Assembly: GCA_025617745.1 (NCBI GenBank)
Contig: CM046869.1
Location: forward strand, 11,117,168 to 11,181,167
Source of the DNA: Heliocidaris erythrogramma
Taxonomy: Eukaryota; Echinodermata; Echinoidea; Camarodonta; Echinometridae
Reading direction: 5' to 3'
Length of the DNA: 64,000 nt
This document shows positions 34,860 to 47,082 of this stretch, piece after piece; within the stretch, counting starts at the first letter, position 1, and the number at the start of each line of letters is the position of its first letter. Below the pieces are notes generated by a model. That model did no database searches and had not been told where the DNA came from. It was given only the letters and a program-made list of their open reading frames with translations. The translations under genes and the position numbers were made by a program.

Positions 34860-36540
34860 CCACTTTCTCTCTGATAAGTGCCCTTTTTACTACTAAATTT
34901 CCCCCATTTCTTTTCTAATAAGTACCCTTTCCCTTCTGATAAATGCCCTTTTCCTCCTTCTGATAATCGCCCCTTTTAAATCTGATAATTGCCTCTATCT
35001 CTAATAAGTGCTCATTTCTCCTTCTGATAAGTGCACTTTTACTTCGGATAGATGCACCTTTTTCTTTCTAATAAGTGCCCTTTCCCCTTCTGATAAGTGC
35101 CCCTAATTTCTTTCTAATTTGTTCCCTTTTCTCCTTTGATAAGTGCATTTTTAGCTCACCTGAGCCTAAGGCTCGAGTGAGCTATTGCGATGGAAATTTG
35201 TCCGTCGTCCGTTAACTTTTTACATTTTCATCTTCTTCTCCAAAACCCATGATCGGAATTCAACCAAACTTGGTAGGAATCATCCTTAGGGGTAGGGGAC
35301 CCAAAGTTGCTAAAATGGTACATGTGGCCCCCAGGGGGGCCCAGGGGGAGGCCCCCAATTGTAAAAGCTATGTAAATTTCAAACATCTTCTTCTCCAGAA
35401 CCAGGCATAGCTCAGACTTGGTATTATGTATGGAGATACCTCTATAGATGAAGAATGAATGTTGTTCATGAAATTTCTCTGAGTGGCCCTATAGGGGCCC
35501 TGTGGGGGTAACATACCGGAGGGGGGGGGGGCGCTGCCAGCCAAAATGTACATTCTGATCTTCTCCAAAACACATGATCGGAATTCAACCAAACTTGGTA
35601 GAAATCATCCTTAGGGGTAGGGGACCCAAAGTTGCTAATGTGGCCCCGGGGGGGGGGGGGGGCAGGGGGAAGGCCCCCAATTGTAAAAGCTATGTAAATT
35701 TCAAACATCTTCTTCTCCAGAACCAGGCATAGCTCAGACTTGGTATTGTTTATGGAGATACCTCTCTAGATGAAGAATGAATGTTGTTCATGAAATTTCT
35801 CTGAGTGGCCCTATAGGGGCCCTGTGGGGGTAACATACTGGAGGGGGGGGGTGCTGCCAGGCAAAATGTACATTCTGATCTTCTCCAAAACACATCATCG
35901 GAATTCAACCAAACTTGGTAGGAATCATCCTTAGGGGTAGGGGATCCAAAGTTGCTAAAATGGTACATGTGGCCCCCAGGAGGGCCCAGGGGGAGGGCCC
36001 CCAAGTGTAAAAGCTATGTAAATTTCAAACATCTTCTTCTCCAGAACCAGGAATAGCTCAGACTTGGTATTGTGTATGGAGATACCTCTATAGACGAAAA
36101 ATGAAAGTTGTTCATGAATTTTTCTGGGTGGCCCTATAGGGGGTCTGTGGGTGTAACATACTGGGGGGGGGGGGGGGAGTTGTCCGCCATCCATAAACTT
36201 TTTACATTTTCAGCTTCTTCTCCAAAACCCATGATTGGAATTTAACCGAACTTGGTAGGAAGCTCAGACTTGGTATTGTGTATAGAGATACCTCTATAGA
36301 TGAAGAATGAAAGTTGGTGGTGCTAGAGAGAACATGCACCAGATGTGAATTGATCCACCTCAGGTGAGCGTCGTGCCCCCTGGGGCTCTTGTTAATTATG
36401 ATAGGTGCCTCTTTCCCTTTTAACAAGTGCCCACATTCCCCTTCTGATCAGTGCACCTTTTCAAATCGGATAAGTGTCCCCTCCTTACTTCCAATAAGTT
36501 CCTTTTTCCTCTTCTGATAAATGCCCCCTTTTACTATATT
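34860..36540. repeat. ~25-bp minisatellite split by an insertion
   Basis: A CTTCTGATAAGTGCCCTTTT-type unit repeats about a dozen times at 34860-35150 and resumes for about six units at 36393-36540. The break is filled by the element at 35153-36390. Confidence 0.75.
35153..36390 (+). mobile_element. Element with GCTCACCTGAG ends and ~325-bp internal tandem repeats
   Basis: GCTCACCTGAG at 35155 is matched by CTCAGGTGAGC at 36359-36369. The first 30 bases also form a hairpin (GCTCAC..GTGAGC). Internally TTCTCCAAAACCCATGA-like starts occur at about 35236, 35562, 35880 and 36214, a period of about 325 bp with poly-G runs between. The 3' end has a GCCCCCTGGGGC hairpin. I recall similar sequence as common in marine invertebrate genomes; the superfamily is not certain. 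Proline-rich open frames here are artefacts. Confidence 0.7.
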
Positions 36541-36809
36541 TCCTACTGTTCTAACAAAAAAGAGCCATACAGATTCAAGTAAGGGCAGTATTTTTCTGAA
36601 AATTTCCCGCAAACTAATGTTAATGTACAAATAAAAAGATCATTCGATATTCCTCCAACTAACTGATGTTGTCATTTTGGTTCGATCTTTGTGTGACGGC
36701 CTGTACATTTACTGAAGAAGGGAGAACTAAAAAAATGCAGGTACAAGTAGAGATAACGAAAAGCAAACTAGTCAAGATCATTTGGTACAAGTTATTTTAC
36801 TACAGGTAC

Positions 36810-36935
36810 AGGTATTTCCGAAACACTAATTTCCCATGCCTAGGTGTTCAAAAATTCCGAACATTTGTTGCATTATTCCGAAGGTTCGTTTATCCAAAGG
36901 TTCATAATTCCGAAAATTCCGAAAATTCATAAAAG
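36810..36935. repeat. TTCATAATTCCGAA repeat element, copy 2
   Basis: ATTCCGAACATTTGTTGCAT, GTTCATAATTCCGAA and close relatives, matching 25925-26215. Confidence 0.6.
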
Positions 36936-37082
36936 GGACTGTCCCACATTAGGGTGATGTCATTTTTGCATACCTCCTTTCCCTTCTCTAAACCTAAAAT
37001 TCAGTTGCAGACTCGTTCCAAATTCCATTCGGGATAATGAAATAGTATACGTCGATTAAAGAAGGCCGGGTCTACGATCTTT

Positions 37083-38150
37083 TCAATTCAATTCAATTCA
37101 ATTTTATTTCGCAAGGTAAAATCAATATACATGGTAACAATAGATTAAAATACATGTACAAAATTATGCGAGGCTTTCCATGAAGGTTAGGGAACCTGTA
37201 GAGTTTGGATCGCTATTTAGACAATAAAAAACAGAACCAAATTATTTTAGGCATAAAAACAATATGAACTTAAACACACACAAACATCTAAATTATAACA
37301 GAAAACAGAATACAAGAATTACAACCAAAAAAAAAGGGGGAGAAGAAGAGAACAAAATGTAAGGGAATTCGAATATAACATCAAAATTAACTGTGTGATT
37401 AATAATTATTTACTAATAATGTTTTATATTGTTTCCTAAAGAAAGATACAAATTGTGATTTTGTTATGTCATGGGGAATAGTATTCCAATGTTTAGGACC
37501 TATGTAACTCATTGACTTAGCTTGATGACTTGATTTAATGGACCATAAATGAAATTTATTTGACGATCTAGTATTATAATTATGAACTTGACTATTATAT
37601 TGAAAGATGTCTAAAAAGGTGGTAGGTAATAACCTATTTTTATATTTATACATAAACGTTGCAATTTCTTGCTTTTTTATATCAGATATATTCAATAATG
37701 ATAATTTCTTAAAAATAGGAGCAGATGGCGCTAAATAGTCAGAATTAGTAATTATTCTTAAACATTTTTTGAACTTTAAATAATGTGTCTAGTTCAGTTT
37801 GAGCTGCATTTGTAGCCCATACAATATTACAGCATTTCAAATAAGGAAAGATAATGGAATGATATAATGTTATAAGATTTTTTGACAAAAAAATACACTA
37901 GTGTCGTCAGCAAATTGATAGAAAGTTAACAAACTAGATGATTTAGAAAGGTCATTTATGTATAAAAGAAATAGCAAGGGACCCATAATTGATCCTTGAG
38001 GTACACCAATAGAGATATTTAAAGAAAAAGATAATGTACCGTGAACAAAACTATGTTGAATTCTGTTTGAAAGATAATCCCTAAACCAATCTGGAGTCCA
38101 GAGTCCAACAGTTCGACAAGAAAAATAGTCTAAAAAGTAAAATACAAACA
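37083..38150 (-). mobile_element. CR1-like LINE, 5'-truncated
   Basis: The minus strand carries GVPQGSIMGPLLFLLYINDL and QFADDTS (about 38010-37900), then after shifts a 98-codon frame (37695-37399) with VHNYNTRSSNKFHL and GPKHWNTIP. The 3' end is AATAAAATTGAATTGAATTG (tail at about 37083-37110). The RT palm is degenerate. Confidence 0.8.
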
Positions 38151-38284
38151 GATGTCAGGTCTGCTTCTTGACCTTCTTTATATTTCACCTCTTGATTTTT
38201 CACCTATATTCTCCTAGTATGCAGCTGGCATATTTTGCCTCTTTTCTTTTTGTTCCTGACATCACCCATCGCTTGTTTATCTCT

Positions 38285-38416
38285 GCCATGTTACCTCTGG
38301 CATTTTTATCTCTGACATTTTTTGCTCTGGCATTTTTTGCTCTGGCATTTTTTCCTCTGGCATCTTTACCTCTGGCATTTTTTTCCTCTGGCATTTTTAC
38401 CTCTGCCATTTTTACC
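38285..38416. repeat. CTCTGGCATTTTT minisatellite
   Basis: About eight imperfect 15-18 bp units. The open frames (ALAFF repeats) are artefacts. Confidence 0.8.
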
Positions 38417-38984
38417 TTGCACCGTCATTTTCATTATTCAGCTGTAAATAATGCACAAACAAAGGACTTCAGCGTTAGAAAAAAGCTTCGCTCGCTCGCA
38501 CGTGGATCGGATCATTAGACCATCACATACAACTGCTAATTAGGGAAGCTAAAACAGTATCCAGAACCACAATAAAAAGGAAGGATGCTTGATAATGTAT
38601 TAATCATGTTAATTAGACTGTAGTGTAATATCAATGTAACAAAATTGTCCCTTTTCGCTTTATGTTCACCCCTTATAGGTGCACCCATTCCCCCCAAATT
38701 TCTTTTCTTTTGCTGGTGCCCCCCCCCCCCCACCCCACTTTGAAAGACACCCCGTCCCTGCCTGCTTCATGTAACCCTGGAGAAGCTTGTAATTTTTTGA
38801 GGCGATTAAAAAATCACGAAGGGTACCTTCATTGCCCCCCCCCCCCAATCCGAAAAAAAAAAACGTATCGACGCCCCTGCCTGACAATGCTGGTGTAGTG
38901 ATAACAGCATGACTCTGAGGTAGAACAGTATTAAGACCATATTATTTGTATTATTATTATTATCATAGCTGTTGTTTCTTCTAT

Positions 38985-39080
38985 TATTGTCATTCTTATT
39001 ACTATTATTATTGTCATTCTTATTACTATTATTATTGTCATTCTTATTACTATTATTATTGTCATTCTTATTACTATTAG
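38985..39080. repeat. 24-bp minisatellite
   Basis: Four near-identical units of GTCATTCTTATTACTATTAT plus ATT. Confidence 0.85.
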
Positions 39081-39419
39081 TGGTGTCATTATCAATATTA
39101 TGATCATCATTAGGCCTATCAACATTATTTTAATTCTCATCATTATTATCATTATCATTATTATGTTTTTACAGAAATAATAGAGGCCTATTTCTGTAAA
39201 AAGAAATGTTGATAATTTGTTTCCACTTGTTTGTGAAAAGGATAATGGAAACAAAGAAAAACAATACATGAAAACCTACCTTTAGAAATTAGTTTTCATA
39301 ACTTTATAGGTTTTTTTTATTATTTCTGCCCGCATTTTAAGCTTGTAAACTGAAAATATAAGATAATAATATATCAAGGTCTTCATAAACAACTTGGCGG
39401 TCATTTACTATTACCCAAT

Positions 39420-39540
39420 CAGTGGCGGATCCAGGATTGAGTAAACGGGGGGCACGCACCTCCAAAAAAAAAAAAAAAAAGGGTCCTCAGTATTTTTGTG
39501 TCTCTCCCCCTGTGCCCCCCCCCCCCCGGATCCGCCACTG
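39420..39540. mobile_element. Small hAT-like MITE
   Basis: Ends CAGTGGCGGATCCAGG and CCGGATCCGCCACTG. The middle holds a poly-A run and a poly-C run. Confidence 0.65.
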
Positions 39541-40070
39541 TCAATGATCAAAAACACACTCTTTTCATTATAGTCCGTTTTTATGCCTATGCATACAAGG
39601 AATGCGATAGCACTGTCTGCCTGCACGTCGACTCTTGTGCAGCGTTGCAATCATGGTTGCTACGCAACTTCTGCGCTTAGTTTAAGTGCTATAATTATTC
39701 ATCCTTTCATTCATTAAAAGTTTCAGTTTATGGTTTTGTTGTGATGATCATCAACTTATGCTAAATGATATTGCTTGGTTATAATTTATAATTAGTCTGA
39801 CACTGCAGACAGAATGATATTCATCTAACAGATCATACTTGAAAAATATGTTCTTGATCAACGATGAAAAATTAGAGCGTTGAGTCTGAAAATTTAGACT
39901 ATCCTCGCATCGAGTCACCGCCAGATTATGAGGTACGGGGAATCCCCAGTTAGGTTCATCAAGTTACAACTGCAAGTATCTCCGATGCAGCATACAGAAT
40001 CGCATTATGAAGCCATGATACAGCACGTAATTTCATTCCGACTGTGAAACATTGGCTTCATCAAAGGAAT
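39541..40070. other. Upstream region of EXD1-like copy 3
   Basis: No repeat ends are recognised. It should contain the promoter and 5' UTR of copy 3; no TATA-type motif can be assigned with confidence. It faces the copy 2 upstream region across 13 kb. Confidence 0.35.
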
Positions 40071-40791
40071 ATGGCAGACAGCGATGAATTGTCCGGTCGC
40101 ATTGTGCGAATCGACAAAAATTTTGCGAATATATCGGTATCGGGTCGGGCAGGAAATGCTCGTCTCGACACGTCGTCTGCTCGCCGAATCACGGGTGCAT
40201 ACATTGCTGATCTCCGCAACATTCTGGAAATAAATGCTCGACTTAAGGTTCGGATTGTTCCAATGTCTGAGGAGATTTTATCCAAGATTCCTCAGCAGGT
40301 TCGACAAATTGTGAGGCGAAATTCTCAATGGGAAGTCAAGTTCTTCAAGAAAGACATCGAACCAGCACCGCAACCCTTTCAATTTAATGTCCCCGAGCGA
40401 CATTTTAAAGACGGTAGCAGCCCCAGTGGTGTGCCACCGGACACCGTAGGTAGGATCATCTCAGCGCTTCTGCAGATTGTGTCCATGCTCAATGACATAC
40501 GTCTATCGAAGCTTCTTCCTCTTGTAAAATCACATTTCAAGGTTAAGGGCATCCCTGGTCTTGATCGCTATTTGGGGACAGAGGTTGATCTGGAAAGATT
40601 CATCCGTGGTTTTCCTCAGTATTTCACGATTTCATCAATGAATGTCAAGCGCTGTTGCGGGTTTAGCGAGGATGTTTTCAGTGCAGCCATTACCGAGAAA
40701 GCCCTGGAGATATACCCTTCTAGCAATGCAGGGAAACCGACCAGACCGGCAGCTGCGGCATCTGCTGTTAGTGATCCTGTTGACTTCAAAG
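40071..40791 (+). CDS. EXD1: Copy 3 exon 1
   Basis: 240 codons plus one base. The donor AAAG/GTTCCTATAC is a poor match to consensus, though the phase and position equal those of copies 2 and 4. Without splicing the frame runs on about 39 bases to a stop at 40830. Confidence 0.85.
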
Positions 40792-43700
40792 GTTCCTATA
40801 CTTTGTTTCTTTTTTTCCCCTGCCCTTTCTAAATAACTTTCATCATTTCATTATCATTACTATCATAATCATCGTTGTTATAATAATAATAATAATAATA
40901 AAAGTAACTTATATAGCGCCAAATCCACTCTGTGGAGTGCTCAGGGCGCATGTAGAAATTAGTTACGAATTGAGCAGAAATATTTTTACATGATTTTTTA
41001 AAAGAATCAGATGTTATGCACTTTTTGATGTCTTCAGGAAGGCTATTCCATAATTTAGGACACGCATGGGCAAATGATCTTACCCCCAAGATTTTGCGAC
41101 CTTAGGGATCACAAGAGAACTGGAAGTGGATGAGCGCAAAGATCTCGCAGGGGTGTAATTTTGAATTAAAGAGGTATTGTATTGGGGAGCAGAACCATGA
41201 ACGCAGTGAAAAGTGGGCAACAAAATTTTGAAAATAATGCGATGTGTGACAGGGAGCCAGTGTAGCGACTGCAAAACAGGGGAGATATGAGTACGCTTGG
41301 TGGACAGAGTAACAATGCGAGCTGCAGCATTTTGAAGCTTCTGGAGCATGAACAACATATTTGGGGTAAATTGAACAAGAAGGGCATTGCCAAAGTCGAG
41401 ACGAGAGAAAATTAAGGCGTGAACTTTTCAGTGGCAGACTCGGACAAATATAATTATCATTATTACTAGTTTCATTTTCGTTATATGTAGGCCTATTAGA
41501 ATTATTGTTATATTTTAATAATTATAATAATTATTATCATCATCTTTACTTCTATTAGAAAAGATATCATTGTTATTATGGTCATCATGATTATCTTTTT
41601 CATTACTGTGATTATTAGTATAGGTATTATTATTATATTATTTTCATTATTATTATTTAATAGATATTATTATCATTATCATAATTATCATTATTATAAT
41701 TATAATTATTATTATTATTATCATCATCATTACTATCGTTATCATTAGTTTTCCTTTTGTTTTTAAAGATGTGCTAAGCTGCACCCAAATCATCGAATCT
41801 ATGGAGGAATGCAAGCGAGTTCTTGATCCGATCCTTGACAAGTCCAGAAGAGAGTCTGTTGTCATTGGACTTGATTGTGAAGGTGTTAAACTGGGTAAGT
41901 GAATTTACGTTGTGAATCACGTATATTCAATTAAAACAAAAAAAAGCTACGTTAAATGCTGTGGTAAAATGTATGGTTTACAATTATCATAATTTCGTTA
42001 CTAATTGTTGGTAATATGGTGCTAATGCAACAGATTATAATAGCAACAATAAATAATGATAATATTGATAATAATACAATAAGTATAATTAATATAGTTT
42101 ATTATTATCATTATAGTAATAGTAGTAATATTAATAATAATATTGATAAATGTAATGAATATGAACACATTTTAATAGTAGTAATGATAGTGATATGAGA
42201 ATAAATATAGATGTAATAATCATAATAGTAATATTAATAATGGTAATAATAACAATGATAATTATAATAATACCCCCTCTACTACCTGCACCATGACGTC
42301 TACTGTAATGATTCTATAGCCCATTCTGTTTGTACAATTGTAATTATGGAATGGCATTGGTGGTACACCATACACGAATCAAAGAAATCTGGCAATTTGA
42401 TTTGAGGCCGGATTACCATTAAAGGGGAAGTCCACTCCAGTTAGTAAGTTGATTTGAATAAAAAACAGAAAAGAAGATAAACAGATTAGTGCAAGCTTGA
42501 GCAAATTCGTTAAGAAATAAGAAAGTAATTAATTTCTGAAGTTGTAATTAATCAAATACAAACTGGCAACTCCATGACGTATCTTGCGAGCTTTTCTCCC
42601 ATTTGCTCTGTACAAAAACTTTCATAGATTTTCTTTTTCTTAGTTATTGATGAAAGGCTAGATTTGTTTTATATAGGTTGTGTGTAAAAACATATTTGCA
42701 AAAAATATATCTAGGTAGCATGTATGATTAAATATTTTCTTTAGAAAAATTGATATATTTTTTTTCGTACAGTCATTAACGGTTTATGAAATCTTTATTT
42801 GTTTTTAAGATGTATTTTATTGTTTTCTCTCAAATCAAATACATAAAATGCAATTTTCATTAAACAAATTGTACAAATTATTTGAACAAATATTTTAACA
42901 AAATAATGCAAATATACATCAAACATTGAAAAAAATCTGAAAATAATGAAGAAAATATTACTTGTATCTTATACATAAATATTGAAATAACGTATTGTTT
43001 TAAAGGATAAGAGAGAAAACCGAAAAAATAAAATCAGGTGCTGTTCTCATACACATGGAAGGGATATAATTTCCTATTTCTTATACCGTCTCTGTAAGGA
43101 AAAAGAGAGAAAAAAGAATATTTGGCTCTTGCTCAACCTTTACCTCTACCTCTTTGAAGTAATCGATCACACAAAGTGGCAACTCCGTGACGTATCTCGT
43201 GAAGTCCTCTCCCATTTGCCCTGTACGAAAAAATCGTAAATTTCCATATTCTCTATGACTCTAAAGAAAATATGTAATCATACATGCACCCTAGATATAA
43301 TCATTTCACTCATGCTTTTACACAAAACCTGTATGAAACAACTCTATTCCCTCATCAAAAACCAAGAAAATGGAATTTTATGAAATTTTGTGTACATGTA
43401 GCAAAATGGGAAAGGAACTCGCAAGATACGTCACCGAGTTTTGATTGATAACAACTTCAGAAATTCATATAACTTTCTTAATTCTTAACGGATTTTTCTC
43501 AAACTTTCACTGATCTCTTTTTCAATGCTTCTACTTCATTTAAAACCAACTTGATATCAGGGTGGACTTTAAGAGAGAAATGTAGGCTGACATAGAAAGA
43601 ATATATGAATGGAATACATTAGTGGCGTGAACTCGTTTTAGGACATTCTAGACCTATTTTAAACATTTTGATAGCATTACAAAGAGAAAATTTTTACCCT

Positions 43701-46700
43701 TATCAGAGTCACTTATATCAATTTTGTCAAAATGATTGATTTTTGTCTTGAAAAGTGGAGATATTTGTATATACAACCCCTCCCCCTCCCTCAAAAGTGT
43801 ATGGGGCATATACCCCCCTCCCCGGGATTTACGCCCGTGACATGAATATAAAATGAAACGCCTGGCCAGTGGAACAACACGGGCTCGTCACACGCCTTTT
43901 ATTCTAACTTTTCGTTTTCGTATAATGTGGTTAAATATTTTGCAAACAAGTTTTTAAGCCCAGCTCACAAGAGGCGTCATTTCCCGACGTGCTGATGTGA
44001 GCCGTGTTGCAACCGGTAATGACACAATGACTCAAAGCTATATGGTTAGTCAATTGATCAACAGCCCAACTCGAGTTACTAACAGCTCGAGTACAATAAT
44101 TGATCTTATATTTGTTTCCGATCTTGAACTCTACCGTGAAGCAGGGGTTTGTCACATTAGTATTAGCGATCATTTTTTCGTCTATGCAGTAAAATCCATC
44201 AATTTTAGTAAAAGAAAAAATCCCACCTCGGTTGAATTTCGTTCATTCAAGAATTTTGATCAAGAAAGGTTTCTTGATGATTTAAAAACTATGCCTTGGC
44301 ATGTTTTCAAAGATATTAGAAACGTTGATCTTGCCTGGAAAACCTGGGAACATCTATTTTTCAAGGTCGTGAACAAGCATATTCCGTTATGCCACAAGCG
44401 AATTCGTAAAAATGCTTGCCCATGGATAACGGACGATATTGTTCATTTAATGAAACGGCGTGACCATGTTCACAGAGCTGCTATTCTTACAAAAGACGAT
44501 GAGTTATGGAATACTTACAAATCCCTTAAGAATAAAGTTACACATCTTATTAGAAAAAGGAAGAAAGAATACCATTGTAACTTTATTGGAGAAAATCATG
44601 GAAATTCTTGCAATATATGGTGTCTGAAACGTGTCATTCCAAAATCCAGCAAAATATCGCCGCATAGTTTGGAAATTGATGGTGCTCGTATATCAGATCC
44701 ACCTAAAATAGCTAATGCTTTCAATAGCTTTTTTACTACATGTGCTGCCAATATAACAAAAAGCTGAAAAGTTCTACAACTGAATCTCATATCGGTGACA
44801 ATACTCCGATTAATCATATCTCACAATTTGATTTGGACTGTGTGTCTGAGGATTTCGTCATTAAGGAAATTGATCGCATGTGTAAAGATAAAGCTACTGG
44901 CGATGACCACATTTCTTGTCGTCTTCTAAAAATGATGAAACAGGTGATAGCAAGCTCGTTAACCTATATCATAAATGTATCTTTGACCACGGGATGTGTA
45001 CAAAAGGGTTGGAAAGAAGCTCGAGTAATTCCAATTTTTAAAGCTGTTGATATGTCTGATCCAAGCAATTACCGGCCAATTTCTATTTTGTCTATTATTA
45101 GCAAAATCATAGAGAGGGCTGTACATCGCCAACTTTCTGAATTCATTGACGATAATAATATATTGAACTCCAGTCAGTGTGGTTTTCGAGCAAAGCATTC
45201 TACCGCAACAGCACTCATGAAATTTGTTAATAATTTGTCAAGGAACATTGAAAACAGACAGATCTTTGGAGTCGCTTTCATAGACCTTCGTAAAGCATTT
45301 GACACAGTTGATCACAATCTTTTATTAGAAAAGTTATCTGCTATTGGATGTTCACATGAATGTGTAAACTGGTTCAGATCTTATTTAACCGGTCGTGAAC
45401 AGTCTGTTCATTTTAAAGGTGCAAAATCTAATCCATTAACTGTATTGATGTGCGTACCACAGGGGTCTTGTTATTTTGGGTCCGTTATTATTTCCCATCT
45501 ATGGGAATACTTTACCTAATTGTATATCTGATGGTTATGTATATGTATGCGGACGATACCACTTTAACTGTGAGTGGAAGTAGCGTAGCTGAGGTTGAAG
45601 AAAAACTTTCTTTCGCATTGGAAGAATTAATGGTATGGATTAATCAAAACCGCCTTGTACTAAACACGGAGAAGACACGCGTGATGGTCATAGACTCACG
45701 TGCTAATTTAAACAAAATAACATCCTTCAATGTTTCTATAAATGGAAAGTTATTGAAAAGAGTAAATGTCGCCAAATGTCTTGGTATATTAATTGATGAA
45801 GAATTGAATTGGTCCAAACACGTTGACAAAGTAACAAAGGTAACGCAGAGAAATGTCAGTGTAATAAAACGAGCGAAGGATTATTTACCATTAACATCTT
45901 TAAAGATGCTGTATAATGCACTCGTGTTGCCTCACTTTGATTATTGTTCCTCTGTGTGGTCAAATCGATATCAGGAACAAACGTATAAGCTTCAGAAAGT
46001 TCAAAAACGACCTGCTAGAATAATTTCAAACAAAAGTTATGACACTCCATCAAGTGAATTAATTAGCAATCTGAAATGGATGCCAATTGAGAAACGATTT
46101 GAATTTCAGCGTGTTCAAGTGTTCACACAATTTGGCACCATCCTATTTACAAGGAAGTTTAGTTAAAGTAAGTGACATTCATCAGTATCATACGAGGCAG
46201 GCAGATGAAGGTTTACTTTCTGTGCCAAAGTATAAAACAGAATGCTTTAAACATAGCCCCCTCGTATCTTCAATTATAGCATGGAATCAGTTGGACAGAT
46301 CACTAAAAATGGCAAGCTCTGTGAACACATTTAAATATATGTTCAAAAGATCTTGCAATATCTGTTCGCAATAAGAATGGCAAGAGGAATTTTATTCAGT
46401 TTCTTAGCTGAAGTTTTACTCTCATTCCTTATCGCATTTCTACGCATTCTCTTGTGAAAACAAGGTATTGGTTTGATTCGTTTACATAACAGCATGGTAA
46501 ATGAGTCATATTCATTCTTATTGCTAGAAAATTTCACTTGATGCTATTTTATATTTGTCTACATCAGAAATATGTCATTTTTGTTGCCCTGATTTGCAAA
46601 ATATGTTTGATGGTTTGTTTCTTTGCCCAAAAATGTACGATGACATAATGCTTTTCAAAATGTATGAATGATTTCATATCATTTATAATCAATAATAGAT

Positions 46701-47048
46701 AATTTGTATTTTGAGAGACTCTGTACATTCGATTGCTATAATATATTACATGCAATCATTGTGTAATCTTTGAATAAGTATACTACCCTCTTATATAATA
46801 TGTTTCGTAAATATGTATATAACAATTTTGTTTCTATACTGAGCTAAAGTAGTCTTTAAACTTATTGTATGTACTTTCAAAATTATACAATGTCATTTCA
46901 AAATAACCCATATATAAATGGTTATTTTTCAACAGCTTTTAGAAAATATCACCGTCTATACATTATGAATTATGATGATAGGAATGTGCAACAATTTCAA
47001 CATTTTCGTAGAAACCAATGTTGATATACCATATTCTTTGTATATACA

Positions 47049-47082
<34 letters not shown>

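Noticed and set aside
34860-35150. CRISPR-like array of short repeats
   Set aside because: Units are contiguous with no unique spacers and diverge gradually; a eukaryotic minisatellite.
35368-36194. Overlapping proline-rich frames
   Set aside because: Created by poly-G/C runs in the 325-bp internal repeats of a mobile element.
38168-38518. Frame with FFALAFF repeats
   Set aside because: Product of the CTCTGGCATTTTT minisatellite.
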